A stretch of 64,000 bases of DNA from DATBLE01 sp963734065 (GCA_963734065.1 CAVTFN010000003.1:1116001-1180000); one strand, 5' to 3'. Shown: positions 50,687-60,643, numbered from the stretch's first letter. The notes: generated from the letters alone by a model not told the origin. Numbers and translations: made by a program.

Positions 50687-52588
50687 TCAGGCGGAGAGCC
50701 CGAACTCCGCGGGTAGCTCGGCGAGCTCGACCTCGTCGGCCACCTCTTCGCGGGCTCGGGCGTCGAAGTAGAGGTAGGCGGTGGTCAGGGCGATGAACGG
50801 CATCGCCACGACGTAGACGACGCCGGCGACCACGTTCACCAGCCAGAACGGCGCGTCGGTCCCGAGGATCAGCGCCACGCCGACGAGTGGCCCCGCGACC
50901 AGCACGATTCCTCCGCCCAGGACGATCAGGGACGCGACCTTGAGCCAGCGCCTCGAGACGAGGCGGCCGCTCCGGCGGAGCGCACGCAGCGCCGAGACAC
51001 GCTCCAGCTCGATCGCCGGGGCGATCAGCGCCCAGCGGCCGGCGAGCCAGACGGCGATCGGCAGCAGGAAGATCGAGCTCGCCAGCAGCGACACGATCAC
51101 GGTGGCGACGAGCAAGGCGCCGAGCAGCGGGACGACGCTGTCGGCGGCGAGCCTGTAGGCACGTATCGGGCCGATCCGGCGCCCCTCGTCGATCTCGATG
51201 AGCGCGCGGGCGGTCGCCGCCTGCGTGACCCCGAGCGCGAGCAACGTCAGCGCCGTGCCGATCGCGAGCACGACCACCGCGACCAGCCCGTTGCTGTCCC
51301 CACCCGTCTGGACGCCGAGCACGTTGGTCGCGTGCAGGACGACCCCCTGCAGCAGCGACACGACGAGCGCGATCGGCACGAACACGACCCCGATCCCGAC
51401 GAAGAGGAGGAACCGGGCCGCGTACATGCGTGCGCTGGCGGACAGGATCTGGCCCCAGCTGCGCCGGCGCGCCACGCTGAGCGGAGCCGACGGTCGCCAG
51501 GTCGCCCGGGAGAGCAGGATGATCGCGAGCAGGACGAGCCCGGCGAGCAGCAGACCGAACTCGAGCGGATGGTCGACGAGCTGGACCAGCGCGCGCGAGC
51601 CGCCGCCGACGGCCGAGCAGAAGAAGCCGGTCGCGGCCGGCCCGAAGGCGCTCCCGCCCGGAACCGTGTAGCTGCGGCTCCTCCAGCCGTCCGACCATTC
51701 GATCGGCGCGGTCCACTGCGTCTTCAGGTTTGGCCCGGTCGGCCCGTTGAAGAACGCGGGGCGGAGCTCGCCCCAGCGGCCCTGGAAGGCGATCCACGGA
51801 AACGCCTTCCGCGCCTCGTCCGGATCGCTCGGAATCGTCCGCACGACCGGCCGCACGTCGAGGGTCGGCCCGCGCGTGTCGTCGCAGCCGACGCCCTGCT
51901 CCGCCGAGCTCCCGAGGTAGAGGGCCTCGTCGAAGAAGTTCGCGTGTGAGCCGGAGGCCGGGTGCACGACCGGGTGCGTGCCGTCGACGCGCTCGAGCTT
52001 GTCGTCGTCCCACGCAGCCTGCTCGGCGCCCTCGTGCTGGCTGTAGCCGACCTCGACCGGCGCCTGCTGCAGCGCCTGCGCCGGCGTCGACGCGTCGAAG
52101 ACGAGCTGGATCATCTCCCAGTCGCCCTCGTGCAGGTTGTTCCAGTCGTTGAAGACATAGAACAGCCAGTACTGGAGCGCCAGCTTGCCCGGGTGTGCGG
52201 GGTCGGTGGCGACGTGCGCGTAGACCGCGGGCTCGTGGCCGACTGTCAGCCGCCGCTGCCAGTGGAGGTAGTCGCACCCCGGGTCGAGCGCGCTGCCCGG
52301 GAAGTCGAGGTGGTACTGGTAGAGGCCTCGCGACAGATCCTCTGCGCTCGGGCCGATCTTGACCACGCCGGCGTTCTGCCACGGACCTCGCAGCGCCACC
52401 GTCGGCTCGTGGAACAGCAGGTCGACCGGGATCGGGACGTACGGATCACCCGGCTCGCAGTCGGTATCGGCGACGAGTCGCACGACCGGGGCGTATCTCT
52501 GGGCGAGCGCCGTCTCCTGCGCCCGGTCGGCAAGCGCGGTCGCCGGCAGCGCGAGCGCCACGAGCGCGACGGCGAGAGCCCCCCTCAC
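50687..52588 (-). CDS. Vps62-like domain fused to membrane domain, 633 aa
   Basis: GTG 52588 with a signal peptide (ALAVALVALALPATALA). The first 320 residues resemble Vps62-related domains (LAQRYAPVVRLVADTDCEPG; YWLFYVFNDWNNLHEGDWEM; HPASGSHANFFDEALYLG). The second half has about seven helices (LVLLAIILLSRATW; VVATVIVSLLASSIFLLPIA) and an acidic tail ending ELPAEFGLSA. An unusual secreted-domain plus membrane-domain fusion of unknown role. Its start overlaps the glutaminase stop. Confidence 0.75.
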   Translation of the reverse strand: MRGALAVALVALALPATALADRAQETALAQRYAPVVRLVADTDCEPGDPYVPIPVDLLFHEPTVALRGPWQNAGVVKIGPSAEDLSRGLYQYHLDFPGSALDPGCDYLHWQRRLTVGHEPAVYAHVATDPAHPGKLALQYWLFYVFNDWNNLHEGDWEMIQLVFDASTPAQALQQAPVEVGYSQHEGAEQAAWDDDKLERVDGTHPVVHPASGSHANFFDEALYLGSSAEQGVGCDDTRGPTLDVRPVVRTIPSDPDEARKAFPWIAFQGRWGELRPAFFNGPTGPNLKTQWTAPIEWSDGWRSRSYTVPGGSAFGPAATGFFCSAVGGGSRALVQLVDHPLEFGLLLAGLVLLAIILLSRATWRPSAPLSVARRRSWGQILSASARMYAARFLLFVGIGVVFVPIALVVSLLQGVVLHATNVLGVQTGGDSNGLVAVVVLAIGTALTLLALGVTQAATARALIEIDEGRRIGPIRAYRLAADSVVPLLGALLVATVIVSLLASSIFLLPIAVWLAGRWALIAPAIELERVSALRALRRSGRLVSRRWLKVASLIVLGGGIVLVAGPLVGVALILGTDAPFWLVNVVAGVVYVVAMPFIALTTAYLYFDARAREEVADEVELAELPAEFGLSA

Positions 52589-53586
52589 GCATGCTCCGAG
52601 GCGAAGACGTCGAGGCCGAGCCGGCGAGACAGGAAGGCGGCGGCCAGCTGCCCCTTGACGCTGTTGCCGGCCTCGTCCAGCAGCGGCGCGAAGGTGCCCA
52701 GCCCGCCCTTGCCGGGGGCGACGGTGACGATGCCGCCGCCGATGCCGCTCTTGCCCGGGAGGCCGATGTCGTAGAGCCAGTCGCCGGACGTCTCGTACAG
52801 GCCGGCGGTCGCCATCACGGCGAGCGTGCAGTGGCAGCTCTCCGGATCGACGACCGACGCGTGCGTGAGCGGATTGACGCCTCCGTTGGCGAGCGTCGCA
52901 CCCATCACCGCAAGGTCGCGCGCGGTCACCCGCAGGCAGCTCTGGCGCGTGTAGAGGTCGACCGCCTCGGCCGGGTCGGCGTACAGCCGCTCGTAGCTCT
53001 GCAGCAGCCGGGCCAGGCTCTGGTTGCGGTGGTTGGTCTCGCTCGCCGAGCGGTAGACCTCTTCGTCGAGCGCGAGGTCACGGCCGGCGAAGCCCGAGAG
53101 GCCCTCGAGGATGAACCGCCACCTCTCCTGTGCGTTCCTGCCCGGAACCAGGCTCGTGACCGCGATCGCGCCGGGGTTGACCATCGGGTTCGTCCGCCCG
53201 TCGCCGCTCCGCTCGACCGCCTCGAGCGAGTTGAACGGGAGCCCGGTCGCGTTCACGCCGACCAGCCGCCGAACCTCGTCTCGGCCGAGCTGCTCGCAGA
53301 CGAGGGCGTACAGGAACGGCTTGGCGACGCTCATGATCGTCAGCTCCGCCTCGACGTCGCCGGCGGCATGGGTGTTGCCGCCGATGTCGGCGACGCAGAT
53401 CCCGAAGAGCCCGCGGGGCACGCGTTCGAGCGCCGGGTAGACCTGCGAGAGCGCTCCGTCGTCGTTCGTCCAGTAGCGCTCGTGCGCTTCGACGACCAGC
53501 TGCTGGACGAGCTCCTCGCCCGGCAGGCGACCGGTCGAGACGAACGGCGACTCGGTTCCCGCGGCGACTCCGGCCCGGACGTCCAT
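52585..53586 (-). CDS. glsA: glutaminase
   Basis: A 333-residue serine-dependent glutaminase of the beta-lactamase fold; converts glutamine to glutamate and ammonia. The catalytic SxxK is MSVAKPF (Ser86, Lys89), with NPMVNPGAIAVTSLVPG and SCLRVTARDLAVMGATLANG motifs. Cytosolic. GTG/ATG start region at 53586. Next to flippase- and transporter-type genes. Confidence 0.93.
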   Translation of the reverse strand: MDVRAGVAAGTESPFVSTGRLPGEELVQQLVVEAHERYWTNDDGALSQVYPALERVPRGLFGICVADIGGNTHAAGDVEAELTIMSVAKPFLYALVCEQLGRDEVRRLVGVNATGLPFNSLEAVERSGDGRTNPMVNPGAIAVTSLVPGRNAQERWRFILEGLSGFAGRDLALDEEVYRSASETNHRNQSLARLLQSYERLYADPAEAVDLYTRQSCLRVTARDLAVMGATLANGGVNPLTHASVVDPESCHCTLAVMATAGLYETSGDWLYDIGLPGKSGIGGGIVTVAPGKGGLGTFAPLLDEAGNSVKGQLAAAFLSRRLGLDVFASEHA

Positions 53587-53595
53587 TTCTGCTCC

Positions 53596-56007
53596 CTAGA
53601 GGTAGCGGTTGCGCTGCAGCCAGAGCATGGCGGGAAAGCCCCAGGCGGGTGGCAGGTAGTAGGTGGAGATCCGGTAGAGCAGCACGGCCGCGATCGCAGC
53701 CTCGGGGACCATCCCCGCCGAGGTCAGTCCGATCGTGAGGCCGAACTCGGCGACGCCGATCCCGCCGGGGACCGGGATGAAGCTGGCCAGCAGTGAGACG
53801 CTGATGTTGATCACCAGCAGCTCGGTGAGGTCGACGTGGGCGCCGAAGGCACGGGCAAAGAGGCCGAGCGCGATCGCGAAGAGCAGCTCGGTCGCGAGGC
53901 CGCCGAGCAGGAGCAGGGCCAGCTTGTGCGAGGCGCGGAGCGCCACGAGCGAGGCGCGGACGTCCGGCCACCAGCGCCGGACCCGATCGAGGATCGCGTC
54001 GCGAAGGCGGCGCACGAGCACGACGACGAGGACGCAGGCGACGAGCGCGCCGACGAGAACCCAGAGCAGGACCAGGAAGCCGCCGGTCGGAGCGGGCAGC
54101 TCCAGCGGGAGCGACGACTCGGAGAAGATCAAGAGGGCGCCGAGCAGCAACGCCTGGACGATCGTGCCCGCGAACGAGTCGATCACGCCCGACGCGACCG
54201 CGGTCGGCGCGGTCAGCCCCTGACGCTGGAAGAACCGTACGTTCACGGCCATCCGGGCGAGGTTGGACGGCAGCGCCACGTTCATGTAGCCGGTCGCGAG
54301 CTGCATCGCGTACACCGGCCCGAAGGGCATCGACGACGGCACCGAGCCGAGCGTGCTGACCGCCTGGCTCAGGCGCGGCAGCTGTGCGACCACGAACGCG
54401 AACGCGATCCACGCCCAGGAGGCGTCCCGGACGGTCGAGAGGACGTCCCCCCAGTCGACCCCGGCCGCGGCGTCCAGGATCGTGTACGCCGCGAAGCCGA
54501 ACAGCGCGATCTGGATCAGCGCCCGAACGCTGACGCGCCGCAGCTTGGCGAGCTCGGGAGCCTCGGCTCCGACGGCCACGGCCGCGTGGGCGCGGAGCTC
54601 GTCGACGTCGGTCCCTGCCTCCCCGAGCGCCTTCCGCAGCGAGGTCGGGAGCGCCGCGGACTGCAGATAGGGCAGGAGCTCGGCGACGCCTTCCGGGCCG
54701 AGCGCCTCCGTCGCCACGCCGAGCGCCCGCTCGCTCCCGGCCAGCGCCGCCGTGGTCGTCAGCAGCTGTGCCCGGTCGCCCGCCAGCTGGGCATCGGTCG
54801 GGGCGACCGTGGCGGTGCCGAAGTCGAGGAAGCCGACGCCTCCGTCGAGCACCGCCACCGTCTCCGGGTCGAGCTGCTGATGCGCAATCTTCAGCGCGTC
54901 CAGCCGTCGGAGGGCCGCCCACGCGTCGCGCAGGACCGCGTCGTCGAGCTCGGCCGGCTCGAGCGCCGCGAACGGACGGGCCTCGCCGCGCTGCACCAGC
55001 AGCGCGTCGTCGTCGACCGTCGACGCCGCCGTCACCACCTCGCGGCTCGCGAGGCCGTTGCTGCGGACGAGCAGGGTCACGAAGGCCTCGTGCTCGACCG
55101 CCTCGAGCCGACCGAGCCGGATCGGCAGCGCGGCGCCGCGGAACCACAGCCGGCGCCAGAGCCTCGCCACGAGCTGGCTGTCGTACGCGTCGCGGCCGTA
55201 CACCTTGACCATCAGCGGGCGGCCCTCGTCGTCGACGCCGCGGACGTGGAACACGCCCGCGACCTGCCTTTCCGTCTCCCCGAGCTCCCGCGGGAAGATG
55301 CCGAGCTGCGCGAGCCCGGCCGCGACCTCATCCAGGCCCGGCCGCCCGACCGACGTGCCCCAGACGAGCCTGACCGTGGCCGCGGCGGCGATCGCGACCG
55401 CCACGGCCGCGAGGAGCCCGAGCGGCGTCACCGTGATCGCCACTCCCACGCAGCCGAGGACGAGCAGCCAGCGGCCGAAGGCGCGCACCGGCCGCGCCAG
55501 GTGAGGCGAGACCGTCAGGATCACGGCGATCGCCTCCGCTGCCCGCGTCGCGGGGAACGGCCGCGCGTCGGCAGTCCCGAACAGGGCGTCCGTGATGTCC
55601 GGCCACGAGCCCACCGCCAGGCGGCTCGCCCAGAGCGCCGCCAGCGCGGCGAGCACGACGGCCGCCACCGCCTGGCCGACGACGACGAGCCGGACGCGAA
55701 CCAGCGCGACGGCGACCAGCACGAGCGCCCAGAGCCAGAGCAGGTCCGAGAGGAATCCCCAGACCGGGTCGAGCCATCCCGGCAGAGACGCGAGGAACGA
55801 CTCCAGCGACTGCTCGAGCGACGAGGGCGGGTAGGCGGCGATCGCCAGCGCGAGGACGACCACGGCCGGGACGAGCAGGACGACGTCGGTCCCGCGCCGC
55901 GCCCGCGGCTGGCCGGCCGGGGCGGCGAAGAACCTGAAGCCGAGGCGAGGAGCGGGCACCGGCGTACCGACGCCCCGGGTGACGGGCTCGGAGCGTTCGC
56001 CGGTCAC
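53596..56007 (-). CDS. kinase-like/UPF0104 (LPG synthase TM-type) fusion, 803 aa
   Basis: GTG 56007, two bases after the stop of the SLC13 gene. Residues about 40-210 hold six or so helices. Residues about 255-450 form a degenerate protein-kinase-like domain (PLMVKVYGRDAYDSQLVARL with Lys268; HQQLDPETVAVLDGGVGFLD and DFG at 395-397). Residues about 500-803 form an eight-helix UPF0104/flippase-type domain with PVPGGIGVAEFGL. Resembles actinobacterial proteins annotated as lysylphosphatidylglycerol synthase TM-region proteins. Function inferred only: lipid transport or antibiotic resistance. Confidence 0.82.
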   Translation of the reverse strand: MTGERSEPVTRGVGTPVPAPRLGFRFFAAPAGQPRARRGTDVVLLVPAVVVLALAIAAYPPSSLEQSLESFLASLPGWLDPVWGFLSDLLWLWALVLVAVALVRVRLVVVGQAVAAVVLAALAALWASRLAVGSWPDITDALFGTADARPFPATRAAEAIAVILTVSPHLARPVRAFGRWLLVLGCVGVAITVTPLGLLAAVAVAIAAAATVRLVWGTSVGRPGLDEVAAGLAQLGIFPRELGETERQVAGVFHVRGVDDEGRPLMVKVYGRDAYDSQLVARLWRRLWFRGAALPIRLGRLEAVEHEAFVTLLVRSNGLASREVVTAASTVDDDALLVQRGEARPFAALEPAELDDAVLRDAWAALRRLDALKIAHQQLDPETVAVLDGGVGFLDFGTATVAPTDAQLAGDRAQLLTTTAALAGSERALGVATEALGPEGVAELLPYLQSAALPTSLRKALGEAGTDVDELRAHAAVAVGAEAPELAKLRRVSVRALIQIALFGFAAYTILDAAAGVDWGDVLSTVRDASWAWIAFAFVVAQLPRLSQAVSTLGSVPSSMPFGPVYAMQLATGYMNVALPSNLARMAVNVRFFQRQGLTAPTAVASGVIDSFAGTIVQALLLGALLIFSESSLPLELPAPTGGFLVLLWVLVGALVACVLVVVLVRRLRDAILDRVRRWWPDVRASLVALRASHKLALLLLGGLATELLFAIALGLFARAFGAHVDLTELLVINISVSLLASFIPVPGGIGVAEFGLTIGLTSAGMVPEAAIAAVLLYRISTYYLPPAWGFPAMLWLQRNRYL

Positions 56008-56009
56008 GC

Positions 56010-57572
56010 TCAGAACCGCCAGACGAGCGGGACGAGACCGACGGCGACGATGCCGTAGAGCACGAGCAGGGGCAGGCCGAGCTTCCAGTAGTCGCCGAAC
56101 CGGTAGCCGCCGGGCTCCATCACCATCAGGTTGGCAGGTGTGGCGACGGGCGTCAGGAACGACGCGGCCGCGGCGACGCAGACCGCCATCAGCATCGGCT
56201 TCGGGGAGACGTCGAGCTCGGTGGCGGCCGAGACGGCGATCGGGATCACGATCAGCGCGGTCGCCGTGTTCGAAATCAGCTGCCCGAGGACGATCGTGAG
56301 CACGACGAGCCCGAACAGGAGCGCGTGCGCCCCCAGATCGCCGATCGTGTCGACGAGGGCGTCGGCCAGGTCCCCGGCGGCGCCGGTCGTGGTCATGGCG
56401 GTCGAGAGCGGGATCATTCCGGCAACCAGGATCACGGTCGTCCAGGCGATCCCGCGGTAGGCCTGGTCGATCGTCAGCACCCGCGTGACGACGATCGCGC
56501 CGGCGGCGAGCAGCCCGGCGACCGCTGGCGGCACCGCGCCGGTGGCGAGCAGGACGACCATCGCCGCGAGCACGGCCATCGTCCTCCACGCCCCGGGCCC
56601 GAACGGAACCGCCTGCCGCCGCACCATCCGCGGCTCGTCGACGACGAGCAGCTCCGGGTCGTCCAGGTGGTACTCGAGCGCGCCCCACGTCCCCCGCAGC
56701 ACCATCGTGTCCCCCACCGCCAGCTTCGTCTCGCCGCTGACGCCCTCGCCCTTGCGCTGGATCGCCATCACCGCCAGGTCGCCGCTGTCCGTGACCATCC
56801 CGGGGAAGACGGGCTCGCCGACCAGCGCCGAGCGCGGCGGGACGACCACCTCGGCCAGCCCGGAGCGCCGGCCGACGAGCGCCTCCGGATCCTCGTCGAG
56901 CGCGTACTGGTCGACGAGCGTGCGGGCCAGGTTGCTGAAGTCCCGGGTCGCCGACCGCACCTTCCTGCTCGGCAGGAGCCGGTCGCCGAAGACGACCACG
57001 AACACGATCGTCCCCACGAGAAGCGGAACGCCAGCGACAGCGAAGTCGAAGTATCCGAAGCGGCCGACGCCCGCGTCGTCGGCGGCCTGCGAGACGATCA
57101 CGTTGACCGGCGAGCCGGTGAGCGTGAGCAGCGAGCCGGCATGCGCGCCGAAGGCGAGCGGCATCATCAGCTGGGAAGCGGAGCGCCGGAGTCGCACCGC
57201 CATCACGGCGACCACCGGCAGAAGCGCGGCGACCGAGCCGTTCACGCTGATCAGGGCGGTCAGCACTGCGACCAGCAGCAAGGTGAACACGATCACCCGC
57301 GAACGGCTGTCCCCCGCACGGTCGATCAGTGCCTGTCCCAGCCAGGCGGTGATCCCGGTCGCGTCGAGCGCCTCGCTGACGACGAACAGCGAGGCGATGA
57401 AGATCACCGTCGGGTCGCCGAAACCGGCGAGCGACTGGTCGAGGGTGAGCACCCCCGTCGCCCACAGCGTCAGCGCCGTCCCCAGGGCGACGGCCGCGAC
57501 CGGCAGGTGGTCCCAGATGAAAACGGCGACCACCACGCCCAGCACGAGGTAGGTGATGGTGGTGTCGCTCAC
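56010..57572 (-). CDS. SLC13-type permease with RCK-like C domain
   Basis: A 520-residue transporter. Two similar halves of hydrophobic helices (PTVIFIASLFVVSEALDATG; LISVNGSVAALLPVVAVMAV; GSLLTLTGSPVNVIVSQ and LGQLISNTATALIVIPIAVS) fit the DASS/SLC13 fold. A central TrkA_C/RCK-like segment lies at about 215-310 (VVPPRSALVGEPVFPG). Probably a sodium-coupled anion or dicarboxylate carrier. GTG/ATG at 57572. Confidence 0.85.
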   Translation of the reverse strand: MSDTTITYLVLGVVVAVFIWDHLPVAAVALGTALTLWATGVLTLDQSLAGFGDPTVIFIASLFVVSEALDATGITAWLGQALIDRAGDSRSRVIVFTLLLVAVLTALISVNGSVAALLPVVAVMAVRLRRSASQLMMPLAFGAHAGSLLTLTGSPVNVIVSQAADDAGVGRFGYFDFAVAGVPLLVGTIVFVVVFGDRLLPSRKVRSATRDFSNLARTLVDQYALDEDPEALVGRRSGLAEVVVPPRSALVGEPVFPGMVTDSGDLAVMAIQRKGEGVSGETKLAVGDTMVLRGTWGALEYHLDDPELLVVDEPRMVRRQAVPFGPGAWRTMAVLAAMVVLLATGAVPPAVAGLLAAGAIVVTRVLTIDQAYRGIAWTTVILVAGMIPLSTAMTTTGAAGDLADALVDTIGDLGAHALLFGLVVLTIVLGQLISNTATALIVIPIAVSAATELDVSPKPMLMAVCVAAAASFLTPVATPANLMVMEPGGYRFGDYWKLGLPLLVLYGIVAVGLVPLVWRF

Positions 57573-57612
57573 AGCGTTCGGAACTCGCCGTTACCGACCG
57601 CGCGGCCGGCGG

Positions 57613-59277
57613 CTAGGTCTTCACGGGCGCGCCGGGGCCGAGCGGGATCCCGATCAGGTACCAGACGACGAAGAACAGGGTCCAGAGGATCGAGAGGACG
57701 ATGGCGTACGGGAGCATCAGCGAGACGACGGTTCCGATGCCGGCGTCCTTCCGGTATCGCTTGGCGAAGATGACGATCAGCGGGAAATACGCCATCAGCG
57801 GCGTGAGCACGTTGAAGGGCGAGTCGCCGACGCGGTAGGCGGCCAGCACGGTCTGCGGCGCGACGCCGAGCCGGAGGAAGAGAGGGATGAAGATCGGTGC
57901 GAGCAGGGCCCACTTGGCGATCGCCTGCGGGATGATCAGGTCGACGATGAACGAGATGAGGATCACGCCGATCAGGAGCCAGACCGCGCCGATGTTGATG
58001 CGCTCGAGGACGTCGCCGAGCTTGACCGCGAGCACATCGGCGATCCTGCTGTAGTTGAAGTAGGCGATGAACTGCGCGATCAGCAGGAAGAGGAAGAGCA
58101 GCCCCGCGAGCCCGGCCCACGACTTCGTGATCGTCTTGAGCACATCGTCCGAGCCCTTGATCGTCCCGGCACCGCGGCCGTAGGCGTACCCGGCCGCGTA
58201 GAAGATGAGCATGATGATCACGATCAGGCTGTCCATGAACGGCGAGTCGCCGATCACCTTTCCGGTGTCGGGGTTGCGAAGCGGAGCGCCCGGGATCGCG
58301 GTCAGCAGCGTGATCGCGGCGAGGACGGCGAGCGTGGCCCACAACGCGAACCGCAGTCCGCGCTTCTCCTGCTCCGGCGTGACGTCCGGGGCGTCGTCGG
58401 CCTCCTGCGGGCCTTCACCGAGGTCGGCGGGGTCCCATGTACCAAGCCTGTTCTCGACCAGCTTGGCCGTGATGAAGGTGAGGACAAACGTGACGAAGAT
58501 CGTCGAGCCGATCCCGAAGTAGAGATTGGAGGCGAGATCGATGTGGTTCGACTGGCTGCCGCTGGCATCGTTCGTGATCTCCACGAGCACCCCGTCCAGC
58601 GGCGTGATCAGGAAGTTGACGCCGAACCCCGCGGCGACCCCCGCGAACGCCGCCGCCAGCCCGGCCAACGGGTTTCGGCCGACGCTCTTGAACGCCGCCG
58701 CTCCTAACGGGATCAGGACGAGATAGCCGGCATCCGAGGCGATGCTCGAGATGACGCCGAGAAGCACGATGATGAACGTCAGCGTGCTCCGCGAGGAGAC
58801 GCCGACGAGCTTTCGTATCAGGGCGGCTATCAGCCCCGTCGCCTCCGCCAGGCCGACGCCGATCATCACCACGAGGATGATCGCCACCGCCGCGAAGTTG
58901 CGGAAGTTGCTGACGAACGACGTGAAGAGGTACCTGACCCCCTCGCCCTGGAGGAGGCCCTTCACCTTCGTCGTCTCCGTGACGGTCCGGTAGGCACTCG
59001 GCGGAACGGGCTCGGTCGGTCCGACGTCGGTCGGCTCCACCGAGCCGCCGTAGTACGTCTCCTGCGTCGGCACGGGCGGCGGCTTGATCACCTCGTACGT
59101 CGCCTGGACGTTGAACCAGAACAGGATCTGCGAGAGGACGATCACACCGCCGCAGAGGATCAGGAACAGAATCGCCGGGTCGGGCATCTTGTTCCCCGCC
59201 CGCTCGATCCTGTCGAGCATCCGCTCGAGGAACGTGTGCTCGGGCTGCTCCGGCGCCGCTGCCACCGACTCGCTCAC
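57613..59277 (-). CDS. abgT: AbgT-family transporter
   Basis: A 554-residue transporter of the AbgT (p-aminobenzoyl-glutamate) family. PDPAILFLILCGGVIVLSQI and FTSFVSNFRNFAAVAIILVV are typical, with SGDAGYLVLIPLGAAAF-like and SQAIAKWALLAPIFIPLF-like blocks (here SDAGYLVLIPLGAAAF; PQAIAKWALLAPIFIPLFL). Imports pABA-Glu or, in other members, exports sulfonamide. The following M20 peptidase gene supports uptake of a pABA-Glu or peptide substrate. Known partners AbgA/AbgB are also M20-type. Confidence 0.88.
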   Translation of the reverse strand: MSESVAAAPEQPEHTFLERMLDRIERAGNKMPDPAILFLILCGGVIVLSQILFWFNVQATYEVIKPPPVPTQETYYGGSVEPTDVGPTEPVPPSAYRTVTETTKVKGLLQGEGVRYLFTSFVSNFRNFAAVAIILVVMIGVGLAEATGLIAALIRKLVGVSSRSTLTFIIVLLGVISSIASDAGYLVLIPLGAAAFKSVGRNPLAGLAAAFAGVAAGFGVNFLITPLDGVLVEITNDASGSQSNHIDLASNLYFGIGSTIFVTFVLTFITAKLVENRLGTWDPADLGEGPQEADDAPDVTPEQEKRGLRFALWATLAVLAAITLLTAIPGAPLRNPDTGKVIGDSPFMDSLIVIIMLIFYAAGYAYGRGAGTIKGSDDVLKTITKSWAGLAGLLFLFLLIAQFIAYFNYSRIADVLAVKLGDVLERINIGAVWLLIGVILISFIVDLIIPQAIAKWALLAPIFIPLFLRLGVAPQTVLAAYRVGDSPFNVLTPLMAYFPLIVIFAKRYRKDAGIGTVVSLMLPYAIVLSILWTLFFVVWYLIGIPLGPGAPVKT

Positions 59278-59296
59278 GACCTGCCTCCTCCCGCGC

Positions 59297-60643
59297 TCAG
59301 TGCGACGCGTACCGGCCGAAGAAGTCGGCCTCCGCCAGGACCGCCTTCTCGAACTCGTCGACGATCACGCGTTCGTTGGGCGCATGGATGTTGGCAAACC
59401 CGTCGGTCGTCCCGAGCAGCAGCATCTCCGCGTCGGGAGCAGCCTCCTGCAGCGCGCTGACGAGCGGGATCGACCCTCCGGTCGCGATCTCCACCGTCTC
59501 GCTGCCCCAGGCGGACGCGAGCGCCGCGCGCGCGGCTTCGTATGCGGGGCCGGACGTCTTCGCGGCGAAGCCCTTGCCGGTCTCGGCCACGTGCACGGTG
59601 AGCTCGATCCCGAAGGGGCGCAGCTCCTCGAGATGCCGCACGAGCGCGGCCTGGGCCTCGCCCGGGTCCTGCTCCGGGTGGACGCGCAGGCTGATCTTGG
59701 CCCGCGCATACGGGACGACGGCGTTGACGGCCCTGTCCACCGGCAGCACGTCGATCCCGGTGACCGTGATCGCCGGCCCCGACCAGATCCGCTCGCCGAT
59801 GCCGCCGGTGCCGAGGAAGGGAAGGCCTGGCTCGATCTCGGCCAGCTCGCGGAACTCCTCGTCGGTGTAGGAGGCGCCCTTCCACTCCTCCCGGCGCAGC
59901 CCCTCGACGGCGACGTCGCCCTTGTCGTCGTGCATCGACGTCAACGCATGCAGCAGGGTGAGCAGCGCATCCGGCGCCGCGCCGCCGAACTGGCCGCTGT
60001 GCTTCGGGCCGGCCAGTGTGCGCACCTCGACGGTGACCATCGCCATGCCGCGCAGCGCGGTGGTCAGCGTCGGCACGCCCGGCCGCACGCTCCCCATGTC
60101 CCCGATCACCATCGCGTCGGCGGCGAACAGGTCCGGGCGCGATGGCGGGAAGGTCGAGAAGGCGCTACCGACCTCCTCCATGCCCTCGATCACGACCTTG
60201 ATCCCCACGGGCGGCTTGCCTTCCCAGGCGCGCAGCGCGCCCACGTGCATGAGGATGTTCGACTTCGTGTCCGCCGTGCCCCGCCCGTAGATCGCGCCGT
60301 CGCGCTCGGTCGCCTCGAACGGGGGCGACTCCCACTTCGACTCGTCGCCGATCGGCACGACGTCGTAGTGGCTGTACAGCAGAATCGTCGGCGCGCCGTC
60401 CGGCGCCGGGATCTCGCCGGTCACCACCGGCGCCGTGTCAGGCAGCTCGAGCGAGCCCAGCTTCTGCACACCGGCGTCGCGCAGGAGCTTGACGACCTCG
60501 CCGTAAGCCTCGAGCAGCGGCGGCCGCGTCTCCTCGGGGTAGTTCGGCGCCGAGATCGAGGGGATCGCCACCAGCCGCGCCAGGTCTGCCGTGAGCTGCG
60601 GCATCAGGTTGGACACGCTCTTGACGGCCGACGGCACGGCCAC
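59297..60643 (-). CDS. M20-family dipeptidase/amidohydrolase
   Basis: A 448-residue zinc peptidase. Metal-binding residues appear in YSHYDVVP (His92, Asp94), RGTADTKSN (Asp125) and EGMEEVGS (Glu156/157). The dimerisation domain occupies the middle. It resembles the M20D-type amidohydrolases and dipeptidases that act after AbgT import, releasing glutamate. GTG/ATG start at 60643. It lies upstream of abgT in the same direction. Confidence 0.9.
   Translation of the reverse strand: MAVPSAVKSVSNLMPQLTADLARLVAIPSISAPNYPEETRPPLLEAYGEVVKLLRDAGVQKLGSLELPDTAPVVTGEIPAPDGAPTILLYSHYDVVPIGDESKWESPPFEATERDGAIYGRGTADTKSNILMHVGALRAWEGKPPVGIKVVIEGMEEVGSAFSTFPPSRPDLFAADAMVIGDMGSVRPGVPTLTTALRGMAMVTVEVRTLAGPKHSGQFGGAAPDALLTLLHALTSMHDDKGDVAVEGLRREEWKGASYTDEEFRELAEIEPGLPFLGTGGIGERIWSGPAITVTGIDVLPVDRAVNAVVPYARAKISLRVHPEQDPGEAQAALVRHLEELRPFGIELTVHVAETGKGFAAKTSGPAYEAARAALASAWGSETVEIATGGSIPLVSALQEAAPDAEMLLLGTTDGFANIHAPNERVIVDEFEKAVLAEADFFGRYASH

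Noticed and set aside
53078..55147. Long minus-strand frame overlapping glutaminase and the UPF0104 gene
   Set aside because: Out of frame with both real genes and extremely Arg-rich; not coding.
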